From: Smithella sp. UBA2180
GTDB taxonomy: Bacteria > Desulfobacterota > Syntrophia > Syntrophales > Smithellaceae
Direction of reading: 5' to 3'
Assembly (NCBI GenBank): GCA_002327415.1
Contig: DCVU01000101.1
Span: 3,050 to 14,061, forward strand
DNA length: 11,012 bases
Below the pieces are notes generated by a model that was not told where the DNA came from, searched no databases, and saw only the letters and a list, made by a program, of their open reading frames with translations. Shown one piece after another: positions 1 to 7,105 of the stretch. Positions within the stretch are counted from its first letter, which is position 1. Every line of letters begins with the position of its first letter. A program made the position numbers and the translations under genes.

Positions 1-1
1 T

Positions 2-1018
2 TTATTCTGTCGATGCAAGAACAAGAACTTGTTTGCCCGAAGCATGACAGTTGTAATGAGCAAAAAGAGCGGATGGCTTTTCCCGCAGGGCGCGTGCTAT
101 GCCGAACGCGGCAGCCGTTGAATGTATGCCGCAGCAGGGCAGATAATCTTCTACTTGCCACCCTTCACGTTTCCAGAGCCCCGTTTCTATTTTATTCACG
201 CGGAAACCGGGCAATAGAATTCGATTTTGCTCTCGTCCGGCGTTTTCCTGAATAGACAAAGCGGACATAATCTGTTCGCTTCGCCTTAAAATATTTTCGC
301 TCGCGGATAATTCTTCAGACGGAATTATTTGGTTGCCGAAATCAACCGCCAGAATATCACCTATTTTTTGTCCATCACCGTTGCCCAGCAAAAGCCAGGA
401 ACTGCCTTCACCCATAGGCATAAGACGGGAGTTCTCAGGCGTTAAGTTTACGCGCTCGCGGTATTCCTCAACCGTGGGCGTGAAAATATCGCAGCCGCCG
501 ACCAAGGCCAATTCTATTTCCCCGCTTTCCAAATAGCTTTGCGCTAGCCAGAGAGCCGACTCAAAGGATAATTCTTCCTGAGAGATGGTCAGGACTGTTC
601 CCGTAACTTCGCAAATTTTTGCCAGAACAAATGCGGCGGCATTGCTGACCGAATTAGCAAACTGATTGGGGCTGGGAAATCCGCCGCCGTGTTTGAACAC
701 TTCCGTAATGAAAGGCATTATTTCGTCAACATTGCCCAATCCCGTCGCCAAAAATATTCCCGTTTTTTTTCCTTTCAGATAATCAAGCGATACTTTTTGC
801 AGACAGGCCAGCCCACCGCAGGCAACCATCTTGATGAATCTTCCGGCGCGCCGCATCGGCTGTCCCATGACTTCGTTGACCAGTCCGTCGGTATTCAGCG
901 GTAATTTGCCTTCTTCCCAAATTGTGTCACGATTAGGCGTAAGAGCCGGACCGATATAACTTGCCGCGATCACCGGCATGGCTGTATTAAATTTCTTTTT
1001 ATCTAATACCGAAGACAA
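2..1018 (-). CDS. Ketosynthase-like protein lacking the active-site Cys (probable chain-length factor)
   Basis: A 338-residue protein with the thiolase-fold outline of beta-ketoacyl synthases but not the normal catalytic set. The stretch FANSVSNAAA (residues 120-129), followed by the strand GTVLTISQEEL (140-150), matches the region just before and at the nucleophilic elbow. There the usual Cys is replaced by Gln/Glu, and no HGTGT motif is present. The segment CCGIHSTAAAFG near the C-terminus resembles the second-His region in degraded form. This pattern fits the KS-like / chain-length-factor family found beside ketosynthases in aryl polyene clusters (Ketoacyl-synt_2 type). It probably forms a heterodimer with the upstream active ketosynthase, 7 nt away. 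Start: TTG at 1018 is preferred because AAGGAG lies 10 nt upstream, within the end of the preceding gene; the first in-frame ATG is at 979, with no Shine-Dalgarno close by. The stop codon is TAA at 2-4, so the gene is complete. Chain-length role is inferred. Confidence 0.8.
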   Translation of the reverse strand: MSSVLDKKKFNTAMPVIAASYIGPALTPNRDTIWEEGKLPLNTDGLVNEVMGQPMRRAGRFIKMVACGGLACLQKVSLDYLKGKKTGIFLATGLGNVDEIMPFITEVFKHGGGFPSPNQFANSVSNAAAFVLAKICEVTGTVLTISQEELSFESALWLAQSYLESGEIELALVGGCDIFTPTVEEYRERVNLTPENSRLMPMGEGSSWLLLGNGDGQKIGDILAVDFGNQIIPSEELSASENILRRSEQIMSALSIQENAGREQNRILLPGFRVNKIETGLWKREGWQVEDYLPCCGIHSTAAAFGIARALREKPSALFAHYNCHASGKQVLVLASTE

Positions 1019-1025
1019 TTTGTTA

Positions 1026-2186
1026 TTACTCCTTGATGATCAAATAACTCGTGCATGTTCCGCCGAAGCCGAAAAAAGTAAACAGGTAAGCGCCGCTACG
1101 CGCTTCTATGTTTGTCTGCGAAGGCGCAAAACCAATTTCCGGATCAATTTCCGAAAAACCAAAACTTTGCGGTATGAATCCTTCTTCACAGCAGGAAAGC
1201 CATGTGGCTGTTTCCACAGCGCCTGCTGCGCCCAGCGTGTGGCCGATAGCGCCTTTGAGGGAAACCACAGGAGGAAGTTTTTCTCCAAAGAGCTTGACCA
1301 AGCCTCTGCCCTCGGATAGATCGTTATCTCTTGTGCCTGTGCCGTGGGCCTTGATGGCTACAACATCAGCGGTAGACACCCGCGCTGATGTCAAGGTTTG
1401 CTGCACAACTTCGCTGACAGTTACTCCATCAATGCCCGCGGAAGTCATGCTTTTGATGTCGTTGTATTGGTAGCCGCCGGCAAATTTATATTTCGCGGAA
1501 GATGTTTTGTCCGCTTCCAAAATCACAACAGCGGCCGCTTCGCCGATCTGCATACCGGCGCGCCTCATACAAAACGGCCGGCATTGATCGTAATCAAAAA
1601 GAAGCAGGCTGGCAAAGCCATGCAGCGTCATGTTCAGAAGCGGTTCAAAGCCGACAACGATCGCCCTTTTAATTTTTTTTCGATGAATAAGATCGGCGGC
1701 GACCACCAACGCGTGCGAGCTGGAAACACAGGCCATGCTGAAGGTCAGCGCCATGCCTCTGATGCCGTATTTATTGACGATTAAATCGGCCACTTCACCG
1801 GGACCCCGATTGCGGCACGAAATGGCCGGTGATTCCTTATCGGGATTTTTGCGGATTGCTTCGGTAAATTCATATTCATTGCGGATAAAAAGACCGCCCG
1901 TTGTTCCCACCAGCACGCTGGATTCGGCGATTTCCTCCTTGGATAGCCCGGCGCGCGCAAAAGCTTCGTTAAGCGCGCGCTCCAGCATGGCCATGGATTT
2001 ATCCAGAGGGTTGCCGGAATGAGAAACTTCAAAAGCCTTATATTCAGGGTTGATTAAATGCGAGGATTTACCCGCCACAGCCGGCGGTGCGATCCCCGCT
2101 ATCAAATTACGTGCCGAATCAGGAGCGTTCCAGCCCAGAGTTGTTACGGCTCCCCAGCCGCGTACATAAATATCTCCATGGGTCAT
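1026..2186 (-). CDS. Beta-ketoacyl-[acyl-carrier-protein] synthase, catalytically intact
   Basis: A 386-residue FabF/FabB-type ketosynthase that condenses an acyl thioester with malonyl-ACP by decarboxylative Claisen condensation. The triad is complete: nucleophile Cys153 in FSMACVSSSHAL, His281 in HGTGT, and His316 in GHTLGAAG. Length is slightly short of housekeeping FabF (about 410 residues), as is usual for aryl-polyene-type synthases. The ATG start overlaps the stop codon of the ACP gene (ATGA), implying translational coupling and a direct partnership with that ACP. The next gene encodes a Cys-less ketosynthase relative, so an active/inactive heterodimer is likely. A housekeeping FabF is less likely because of the neighbours: BtrH-like enzymes, exporters and a dedicated ACP. 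The chain made is unknown. Confidence 0.93.
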   Translation of the reverse strand: MTHGDIYVRGWGAVTTLGWNAPDSARNLIAGIAPPAVAGKSSHLINPEYKAFEVSHSGNPLDKSMAMLERALNEAFARAGLSKEEIAESSVLVGTTGGLFIRNEYEFTEAIRKNPDKESPAISCRNRGPGEVADLIVNKYGIRGMALTFSMACVSSSHALVVAADLIHRKKIKRAIVVGFEPLLNMTLHGFASLLLFDYDQCRPFCMRRAGMQIGEAAAVVILEADKTSSAKYKFAGGYQYNDIKSMTSAGIDGVTVSEVVQQTLTSARVSTADVVAIKAHGTGTRDNDLSEGRGLVKLFGEKLPPVVSLKGAIGHTLGAAGAVETATWLSCCEEGFIPQSFGFSEIDPEIGFAPSQTNIEARSGAYLFTFFGFGGTCTSYLIIKE

Positions 2187-2494
2187 CTTTTAACCTTTGG
2201 CGCTTCAATGATAAAATCGGCCAGTGTATCAAACGACTGCATCGCTTTGGCCGCCGTCGAGGCGTTCTTTAATTCCACGCCGAACTCATATCTTATTTCC
2301 ATGGCGATCTCCATGGCGTCGAGGCTGTCCAGTATCAAGGGTCCGGGACCGCCGATAAAGGGAACATCGGTGGGTACATCTTCCGGCTTCACGTCCGTAA
2401 TTTCACAAGCCCGGATAATCATCTCTTTGATCTTGAAAATCAATTCTTCCTTTGATGATACATTCAACTCTTTTAATTTCTCGTTTACATCCAT
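2183..2494 (-). CDS. Acyl carrier protein (aryl-polyene type)
   Basis: A 103-residue acyl carrier protein. The phosphopantetheine attachment site is Ser57 in LILDSLDAMEI, the start of helix II. The preceding FIGGPGP loop resembles the glycine-rich loop before the LDS motif in ACPs of aryl polyene clusters, rather than the compact GADSLD of housekeeping AcpP. A 5'-extended helix I (residues about 15-32) and an acidic profile also fit. It would carry the growing chain for the ketosynthase pair encoded just downstream and may be the acyl donor for the BtrH-like enzymes encoded upstream, since BtrH itself uses an ACP-bound acyl group. The start ATG lies inside the end of the permease gene (10-nt overlap), with AAGGAG 6 nt upstream; the end overlaps the ketosynthase start (ATGA). 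Confidence 0.93.
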   Translation of the reverse strand: MDVNEKLKELNVSSKEELIFKIKEMIIRACEITDVKPEDVPTDVPFIGGPGPLILDSLDAMEIAMEIRYEFGVELKNASTAAKAMQSFDTLADFIIEAPKVKR

Positions 2495-3606
2495 TTAATT
2501 CTCCTTCCCGCTATAAAGAAACAAGCCAGCGCGAAAAGCGATAAGACGGCCAGTTTCGGCAATATAATGCTAAAATCCGCGTCGCGCAAAAAAACATCCA
2601 GATAAGCCTGATGCGCCCAGTACATGGGTGATATCATCGCCAGTTTTTTCATTACCAGCGGCATGACAAAATACGGTACCATAATGCCGCCAAGTACGCC
2701 CATCAATATAGCGCCAGTCGCTGCCAGGGTTGAAGACTGCTCGGGCGTTTTTGCCAGCGCCGCCACCAGCACTCCGAATCCGGTTGTAGCGGCCGCAACA
2801 ATCAGAGTAACCGGAACCAGATACCAGAAATGATTTCCTGTTTGAAAAGCTGAGCCGACAATGTATGGCGCGATAAAAACACCAACAAACAGCATTAAAA
2901 GAAACTGGACAATATTAATTATATAATAGGGAATTATTTTCCCCAGTGCAACTGAATTTGCGCTTACCGCATATGTAAAAAGACGCTGAAGCGTGCCGTC
3001 ATTTTTTTCCTTTAAAAAACTTATCGACATGGGAATGGCAATAAAAAACATCGCGAATATCGCGTAAGCCGGGACAGTTTGCTGCAGAGGACTGGGAATA
3101 TCCCTGTTTTGTTTTGTTTTCTCAACCACTAAACCGGCAACCACAGTATCCAGGTTATCTATGCCCATGACAACTTCCACGGTCAAACTGGTCATTAGAG
3201 AACGGAAGGCTATTTTGTAGCCGGTATCAAGCACAGGATCAAAATAAATTTCAACAGGTTTGGCTCCTTCATCGAAACCTTTGGGAATGATCACAAGAGC
3301 CTCCGCCCTGCCATATTCGAAAATGCGGTCTTTATCCATGCCCTGCGGCAGATCAACTCTTTTAATCAGTTTATGGGACTGGATTTTATTTTCAAGCAGG
3401 TTCGCTTTGGGTGATTTGCTTTCGTTTTCTATGACCAGTGAAATTTGCCTTTCCAATATTTTATCCGTATACACACCCTTGAGCGCCAGCGTCATAAAAA
3501 AAATCAAGGCCAGCGGCATAAGGAAAAGAAGCAGGATCGTCTGCTTATCGCGAAGCATGATCAGCATTTCTTTTTTGACAAATTCCGTCAGTTGCCTTTT
3601 AAGCAT
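2485..3606 (-). CDS. ABC-2 type exporter permease
   Basis: A 373-residue inner-membrane permease of the ABC-2 family (YhhJ/YbhR-like layout). There is one membrane helix at about residues 22-42, then a large extracytoplasmic domain of roughly 130 residues, then about five helices in the C-terminal half. The cytoplasmic sequence EKNDGTLQRLF after the second helix matches the conserved E-x-x-x-GT-x-x-R-L segment of this family, which contacts the ATPase. Start: ATG at 3606 is chosen because AGAGGA lies 7 nt upstream; a GTG at 3609 would sit only 4 nt from it. The start overlaps the ATPase stop by 8 nt. A single permease gene is visible, so the transporter is probably a homodimer with two ATPase copies. 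The substrate is unknown; the product of the local acyl pathway is the natural guess. Confidence 0.92.
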   Translation of the reverse strand: MLKRQLTEFVKKEMLIMLRDKQTILLLFLMPLALIFFMTLALKGVYTDKILERQISLVIENESKSPKANLLENKIQSHKLIKRVDLPQGMDKDRIFEYGRAEALVIIPKGFDEGAKPVEIYFDPVLDTGYKIAFRSLMTSLTVEVVMGIDNLDTVVAGLVVEKTKQNRDIPSPLQQTVPAYAIFAMFFIAIPMSISFLKEKNDGTLQRLFTYAVSANSVALGKIIPYYIINIVQFLLMLFVGVFIAPYIVGSAFQTGNHFWYLVPVTLIVAAATTGFGVLVAALAKTPEQSSTLAATGAILMGVLGGIMVPYFVMPLVMKKLAMISPMYWAHQAYLDVFLRDADFSIILPKLAVLSLFALACFFIAGRRIKWM

Positions 3607-4339
3607 CACGCAATCCTCTCCCCGTCTTTTCGAGGAAAAATTTTTCCAGATTGTCTATCGCGGACATTGATCCATCGAAAACTATCTCACCCCTGTCTGC
3701 CAATGTCACATTCGAACACAGGCGTGCGGCTTCCCCCATCATGTGCGTGGATAGCAAAATAGTCATGCCCGCCGCATTAAGACTGATTAATGTTTCATAA
3801 ATATGATGGCGGCTTTGCGGATCGACGCCCACAGTCGGTTCATCGAGCAGCAACAATGTAGGCGAATGCAGCAGTGCCACGGCCAGATTCAAGCGTCTTT
3901 GCATTCCGCCCGAATAAGTTGCGACCAGCTTTTTGGCATGGTCGGTAAGCCCTGTCTGAGCAAGTACTTCATCCGATCTTTTAGCTATCTGTTCATCGGA
4001 GAGATTAGCCATCGAGCCGAAAAAACGAAGATTCTCGCGGGCGGTAAGCGTCATATAAAGTGAGATAGTTTGAGGCGCGCAACCGATGGACAAGAGAGCC
4101 CTGTTGTCAGGCATTTTATTCCCCAGAATAACAACATCTCCCGAATAACCTCTTAACACTCCGGTGATAATTTTCATCAAAGTGGTCTTTCCCGCGCCGT
4201 TCGGTCCCAGAAGCGCGTGAATCTTTCCCTTATCTACCGACATGGAGAAATTATGCAGAGCATGCTCAACTACTTCTGCCGATTTATCAACCGGCGAATT
4301 ATAGGAAAAAGTTATTCCGGAAATATCCAGAGCCTTCAT
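3599..4339 (-). CDS. ABC exporter ATP-binding protein
   Basis: A 246-residue nucleotide-binding subunit with every motif in place: Walker A GPNGAGKTT (residues 45-53), Q-loop Gln90, signature YSGGMQRR (142-149), Walker B LLLLDEP (162-168), and switch His199 in STHMM. It is of the drug/lipid exporter type (CcmA-like) that pairs with ABC-2 permeases. The gene begins at an ATGA junction with the preceding BtrH-like gene and ends inside the start of the permease gene, so all three should be made together. This coupling ties the transporter to the BtrH-like acyltransferase step. Substrate specificity cannot be read from the ATPase. Confidence 0.95.
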   Translation of the reverse strand: MKALDISGITFSYNSPVDKSAEVVEHALHNFSMSVDKGKIHALLGPNGAGKTTLMKIITGVLRGYSGDVVILGNKMPDNRALLSIGCAPQTISLYMTLTARENLRFFGSMANLSDEQIAKRSDEVLAQTGLTDHAKKLVATYSGGMQRRLNLAVALLHSPTLLLLDEPTVGVDPQSRHHIYETLISLNAAGMTILLSTHMMGEAARLCSNVTLADRGEIVFDGSMSAIDNLEKFFLEKTGRGLRDA

Positions 4340-5367
4340 GTTTTGATTTTCCTGATGACTTTTTGCAGATTGTTGAAAAATGCTTCTTCCCGGTTCGCGC
4401 AGTTCAGCATTGCTTCTCCCGCTTTGGCAAATGTCGCTTCCTCTTTGCCTCTTTTCTTTATGATACGTGCGGATATCACGGAAAACTCGCGCCAGTTGTT
4501 GCCAATGGCATCCATCTCTTCTGCCAGATTGGCAAGTTCGGCTGAACCGAACAGTTCGGCGGCTTCATGAATAAAGGCGGCATACATGTAACGGAATCCG
4601 GCGCCACCCGTGCCAGTCTCTTCCACCCATCGGACTAAACCGGCAAGATTACGACAGGCTTCTTGAAAACCGAGTTTGTCAGGACTTTTAACGACTTTTT
4701 TTGCTAAAAAACGAATACCCCGAACACCAAAAATCGGCAGGGGGATTTTCAACATGGCGTTGCAGGAATCCTTCATTCCCTTGATGCACGCTCCCCGCAG
4801 ATCAGGATGGGGATTAATGGATTTGGTATAGTACATATAACCGCGGGGGTTCAAAGGACCAGGTACGAAACGTGCCTGCTGCAGGCCATCCGCCGTGCAA
4901 TCTACCATAGCAAATGTCGGGTCGCAGATGCGAAAACCGCTTTCGGTCTCACGCAAAACAATGATGTTGTGTCCGCTAAAATTATGGCGGTGACGTTCGG
5001 ATACATAGGGAAGCCAGTAAAGATTAGTGGCCAAACCGACAATCTTTCCGGTTTTAAGCAGCTGTCTTAGTTCGTCCATGCCTTGTTGAGGATTGCGAAA
5101 AGTCTTGATCACAAAATCAGCGCCAAGCCTTTTGGCCGCCTTGCGAAAGACCGACCCGGGTTTAGACCGAAAAGCAGTAATCGGCAAATGTGAAAGTTTT
5201 ATAAACGGCAGATAGCCGAAAAAAATGCCGCTGCCAATACCGAAAATCATCGGTTCGGAAATATCCACACCCTGATGGCGAAACAGGGCGGATGTAACAC
5301 CTGTCTCACAATGTGCGGCTTGCTGATGGACAAATGGTTTACCATTGGCTGCGAGTTCTGTAGTCAT
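4336..5367 (-). CDS. BtrH-family acyltransferase, copy B
   Basis: A 343-residue protein of the butirosin BtrH family (BtrH N-terminal domain plus DUF4872). BtrH moves an acyl group from an ACP to an amine of an aminoglycoside. Candidate catalytic residues are Cys20 (AAHCETG), His133 (FSGHN) and Asp149 (CDP), in the order expected of a papain-like fold. The C-terminal domain carries GTGGAGFRYMYAAFI (252-266), typical of DUF4872. It is closely similar to copy A at 6041-7096, with well over half of residues identical by eye. The open frame extends upstream to 5439, but ATG 5367 is chosen because MTTEL matches the start of copy A and an AAGGAAGG site lies upstream (spacing long, about 13 nt). It ends at an ATGA junction with the ABC ATPase gene. 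The true acceptor is unknown, and no aminoglycoside genes are visible. Confidence 0.88.
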   Translation of the reverse strand: MTTELAANGKPFVHQQAAHCETGVTSALFRHQGVDISEPMIFGIGSGIFFGYLPFIKLSHLPITAFRSKPGSVFRKAAKRLGADFVIKTFRNPQQGMDELRQLLKTGKIVGLATNLYWLPYVSERHRHNFSGHNIIVLRETESGFRICDPTFAMVDCTADGLQQARFVPGPLNPRGYMYYTKSINPHPDLRGACIKGMKDSCNAMLKIPLPIFGVRGIRFLAKKVVKSPDKLGFQEACRNLAGLVRWVEETGTGGAGFRYMYAAFIHEAAELFGSAELANLAEEMDAIGNNWREFSVISARIIKKRGKEEATFAKAGEAMLNCANREEAFFNNLQKVIRKIKT

Positions 5368-5398
5368 AAAAAAATAGCATCCTTCCTTTAATGAGGTC

Positions 5399-5470
5399 CA
5401 AACTTCAAAAGTGAATAACCTAAATACCCTAAAGGGCACTATAGGGTCACTATAGGCGTATTGAAGTTTG
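5399..5470. repeat. 72-bp region bounded by a perfect 10-bp inverted repeat
   Basis: CAAACTTCAA (5399-5408) is the exact reverse complement of TTGAAGTTTG (5461-5470). Between these arms are a second inverted pair, ACCCTA (5426-5431) and TAGGGT (5442-5447), and a direct repeat CACTATAGG at 5437-5445 and 5448-5456, spaced 11 bp, about one helical turn. The region sits in the 140-nt gap between the helix-turn-helix gene (ends 5508) and the BtrH-like gene it precedes (starts 5367). It could be a two-site operator for the adjacent XRE-like regulator, an RNA structure in the leader, or a remnant of a small mobile repeat. The repeats are seen directly; the role is inference. No clear sigma-70 promoter stands out in this gap. 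Confidence 0.6.
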
Positions 5471-5507
5471 CAAGCCGAATTATCCCATATGCGAAGCTAA
5501 GGGAATT

Positions 5508-5891
5508 TTAGATATTCGGCACGGTTTTTAATTCTTCCAATGTGACCCTTAGAGCCTTTGTGTAACGATTTAAAACAGATGGTTTAAGTTTGGCAAATAT
5601 CTCGGGACGCAAATGCCTCTTGACCCGAAATACAGCTATACCCGCTGCCTTGGCCAGCATCTTCGGGGTCAGCTGCCGCATTTCTATATAATAACAAAGA
5701 GGGCTTTTCTGACCGGCAATCACTGCTTTTCTGATTTCCTCGAGATTGGCGCGATTACCGGAAATAAGCAGGGCTACAGATACTTTTTCCGCCCAGGGAG
5801 CGTTTGTCTCAAGAACATATTGCCCTTTATCGTTTTGCTTGTAATAAGCTTTCGGCAACCCATCATTAAAAAGTTCATCTTCTAATTCCAT
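5508..5891 (-). CDS. Small XRE-like helix-turn-helix protein, copy 2
   Basis: A 127-residue soluble protein. Its C-terminal part (about residues 75-121) has the spacing of a Cro/CI-type helix-turn-helix: LTPKMLAKAAGIAVFRVKRH, a linker, then SVLNRYTKALRVTLEEL, which resembles the closing helix of XRE domains. The conserved basic FRVKRHLRP would be the DNA-contacting stretch. The N-terminal 50 residues are of unknown function and include DKGQYVLE. From RKAV to EEL it matches copy 1 (7106-7522) at 50 of 68 positions by hand count. The start ATG has AAAGGAA 7 nt upstream. It stands 140 nt before BtrH copy B and 149 nt after BtrH copy A. It is probably a local regulator of the BtrH gene, but a protein-protein role with the acyltransferase cannot be excluded. 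Confidence 0.78.
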   Translation of the reverse strand: MELEDELFNDGLPKAYYKQNDKGQYVLETNAPWAEKVSVALLISGNRANLEEIRKAVIAGQKSPLCYYIEMRQLTPKMLAKAAGIAVFRVKRHLRPEIFAKLKPSVLNRYTKALRVTLEELKTVPNI

Positions 5892-5926
5892 GACCGGTTC
5901 CTTTTGATTGTATTGAAGTTTTTCTC

Positions 5927-5955
5927 CTTATACTAATTTCAGTAAGGTGCAAAGT
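5927..5955 (-). promoter_or_regulatory. Candidate promoter of the copy 2 module
   Basis: Reading the minus strand, ACTTTG (5955-5950), a 17-bp spacer and TATAAG (5932-5927) lie about 36 nt upstream of the start at 5891. The -10 is good and the -35 is poor against the sigma-70 consensus, but the same arrangement with 17-bp spacing and the shared 10-mer TTAGTATAAG occurs upstream of copy 1 at 7569-7597. A dyad, AGGTG (5945-5949) with CACCT (5963-5967), overlaps the -35 and could be an operator. It suggests that the second module can be transcribed separately from the upstream genes. Confidence 0.45.
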
Positions 5956-6040
5956 GATTTTTCACCTAAAAGAATCTGATAACTTACATTGATTGTAACA
6001 AAAAACAGACAAAAACAGATGAAGAAAATGTTATGTTACT

Positions 6041-7096
6041 TCAGGCTTTTAGCTTTCCCACTACATCCCGCAGGTTTTTGAAAAGTTCTTCTTCTCTGCC
6101 CGCGCAGATCAGCATCAAACCGCCCGCTTTTTCGAATGTCTCTTCGGATTTTGTTTTTCTCTGTTTGATGATGCGCGAGGAGACCACGGCAAATTCACGC
6201 CAGATATCGCCGATGGCAGTCATTTCATTGGATAGTTCGTTGAGTTCTTTGGAACCAAAAAGTTCGCCCGCCTCCTGCAGAAATGCCGCGAACATATAGC
6301 GGAATCCTGCACCGCCCGTGCCCATTTCTTCCTGCAAGCGCAAGATGTGAGCCAACTGCCGGCAGGCTTCGATATAGCCCAGCTTTTCCGGCCATTTAAT
6401 AACTTTTTGGGCAACATGGCGCATTCCCTTTACACCAAAGAGCGGTATGGGAATCCCGAGCATCTGCTTGCAGGTGTCCTGCATACCGATGATGCAGGCC
6501 TTTCTGATGTCGGGATGGGGATTGATGGAGATCGGATAATACATCAAACCGCGGGGTTCCATCGGTCCGCGCGCGAAACGCGCCCTTTCCATGTCTTCAG
6601 TTGAACAATCAGTCGTATATTCCAGCAAAGCCGGATCGCTTATCCGGAAGCCGTTTTCATTCTCGTACAGGACGATAAAGTTGTGTCCGCTAAAATTAAA
6701 GCGATAGCGTCTGGGGAAGAACGAAAGCCAGTAGACGTTGGTTGTCACCGCGGCAATCTGTCCGGTCCGGATAACACGGCGCAACTCGTCCATGCCTTTT
6801 TGCTGATTGCGGAAACGTTTTCTAAAAACCTTGGCGCCCAGTCGCTTGGCTGCTTTTTTGAAAACCAATCCCGGGATTGATCTGAAAGTGCTTATGGGCA
6901 GTCCTGTCTGTTTGATAAATGGCAGATGGCCGAAAAAAATACCGCTGCCGATGCCGAAAATCATCGGTTCGGAAATCTCCAAACCTTTATCGCGAAACAG
7001 CGCGCATGTAACTCCCGTCTCGCAATGCGCGGCTGTGCGATGGATATAAGTCCTGCCATTGGCTAACGTTTCTTGAGTTATTAATTCTGTAGTCAT
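6041..7096 (-). CDS. BtrH-family acyltransferase, copy A
   Basis: A 351-residue paralogue of the protein at 4336-5367, with the same two domains. Candidate catalytic residues are Cys25 (AAHCETG), His138 (FSGHN) and Asp154 (SDP). The DUF4872 motif GTGGAGFRYMFAAFL is at 259-273. There is no signal peptide and no membrane helix, so the protein is cytoplasmic, where it could use acyl-ACP as donor. The start ATG is 9 nt after the stop of the helix-turn-helix gene, and AGAAAGG within that gene's last codons serves as ribosome binding site (spacing about 12 nt). The two copies differ at many third codon positions, so the duplication is old; both keep all three putative catalytic residues and so are likely active with different acyl groups or acceptors. 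Confidence 0.88.
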   Translation of the reverse strand: MTTELITQETLANGRTYIHRTAAHCETGVTCALFRDKGLEISEPMIFGIGSGIFFGHLPFIKQTGLPISTFRSIPGLVFKKAAKRLGAKVFRKRFRNQQKGMDELRRVIRTGQIAAVTTNVYWLSFFPRRYRFNFSGHNFIVLYENENGFRISDPALLEYTTDCSTEDMERARFARGPMEPRGLMYYPISINPHPDIRKACIIGMQDTCKQMLGIPIPLFGVKGMRHVAQKVIKWPEKLGYIEACRQLAHILRLQEEMGTGGAGFRYMFAAFLQEAGELFGSKELNELSNEMTAIGDIWREFAVVSSRIIKQRKTKSEETFEKAGGLMLICAGREEELFKNLRDVVGKLKA

Positions 7097-7105
7097 TAAT
7101 AGTGA

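Noticed and set aside
979..1018. ATG at 979 as the start of the Cys-less ketosynthase
   Set aside because: It has no nearby Shine-Dalgarno, while TTG 1018 has AAGGAG at workable spacing right after the preceding gene. Still not certain.
5368..5439. N-terminal extension of BtrH copy B from an alternative start at 5439
   Set aside because: The extension has no counterpart in copy A and runs through the repeat region. ATG 5367 gives matching N-termini (MTTEL).
5425..5456. CACTATAGG(G) twice, resembling the core of T7-like phage promoters
   Set aside because: The upstream half of a T7-type promoter is missing, and it would point against the operon. It is better described as part of the repeat cluster at 5399-5470.
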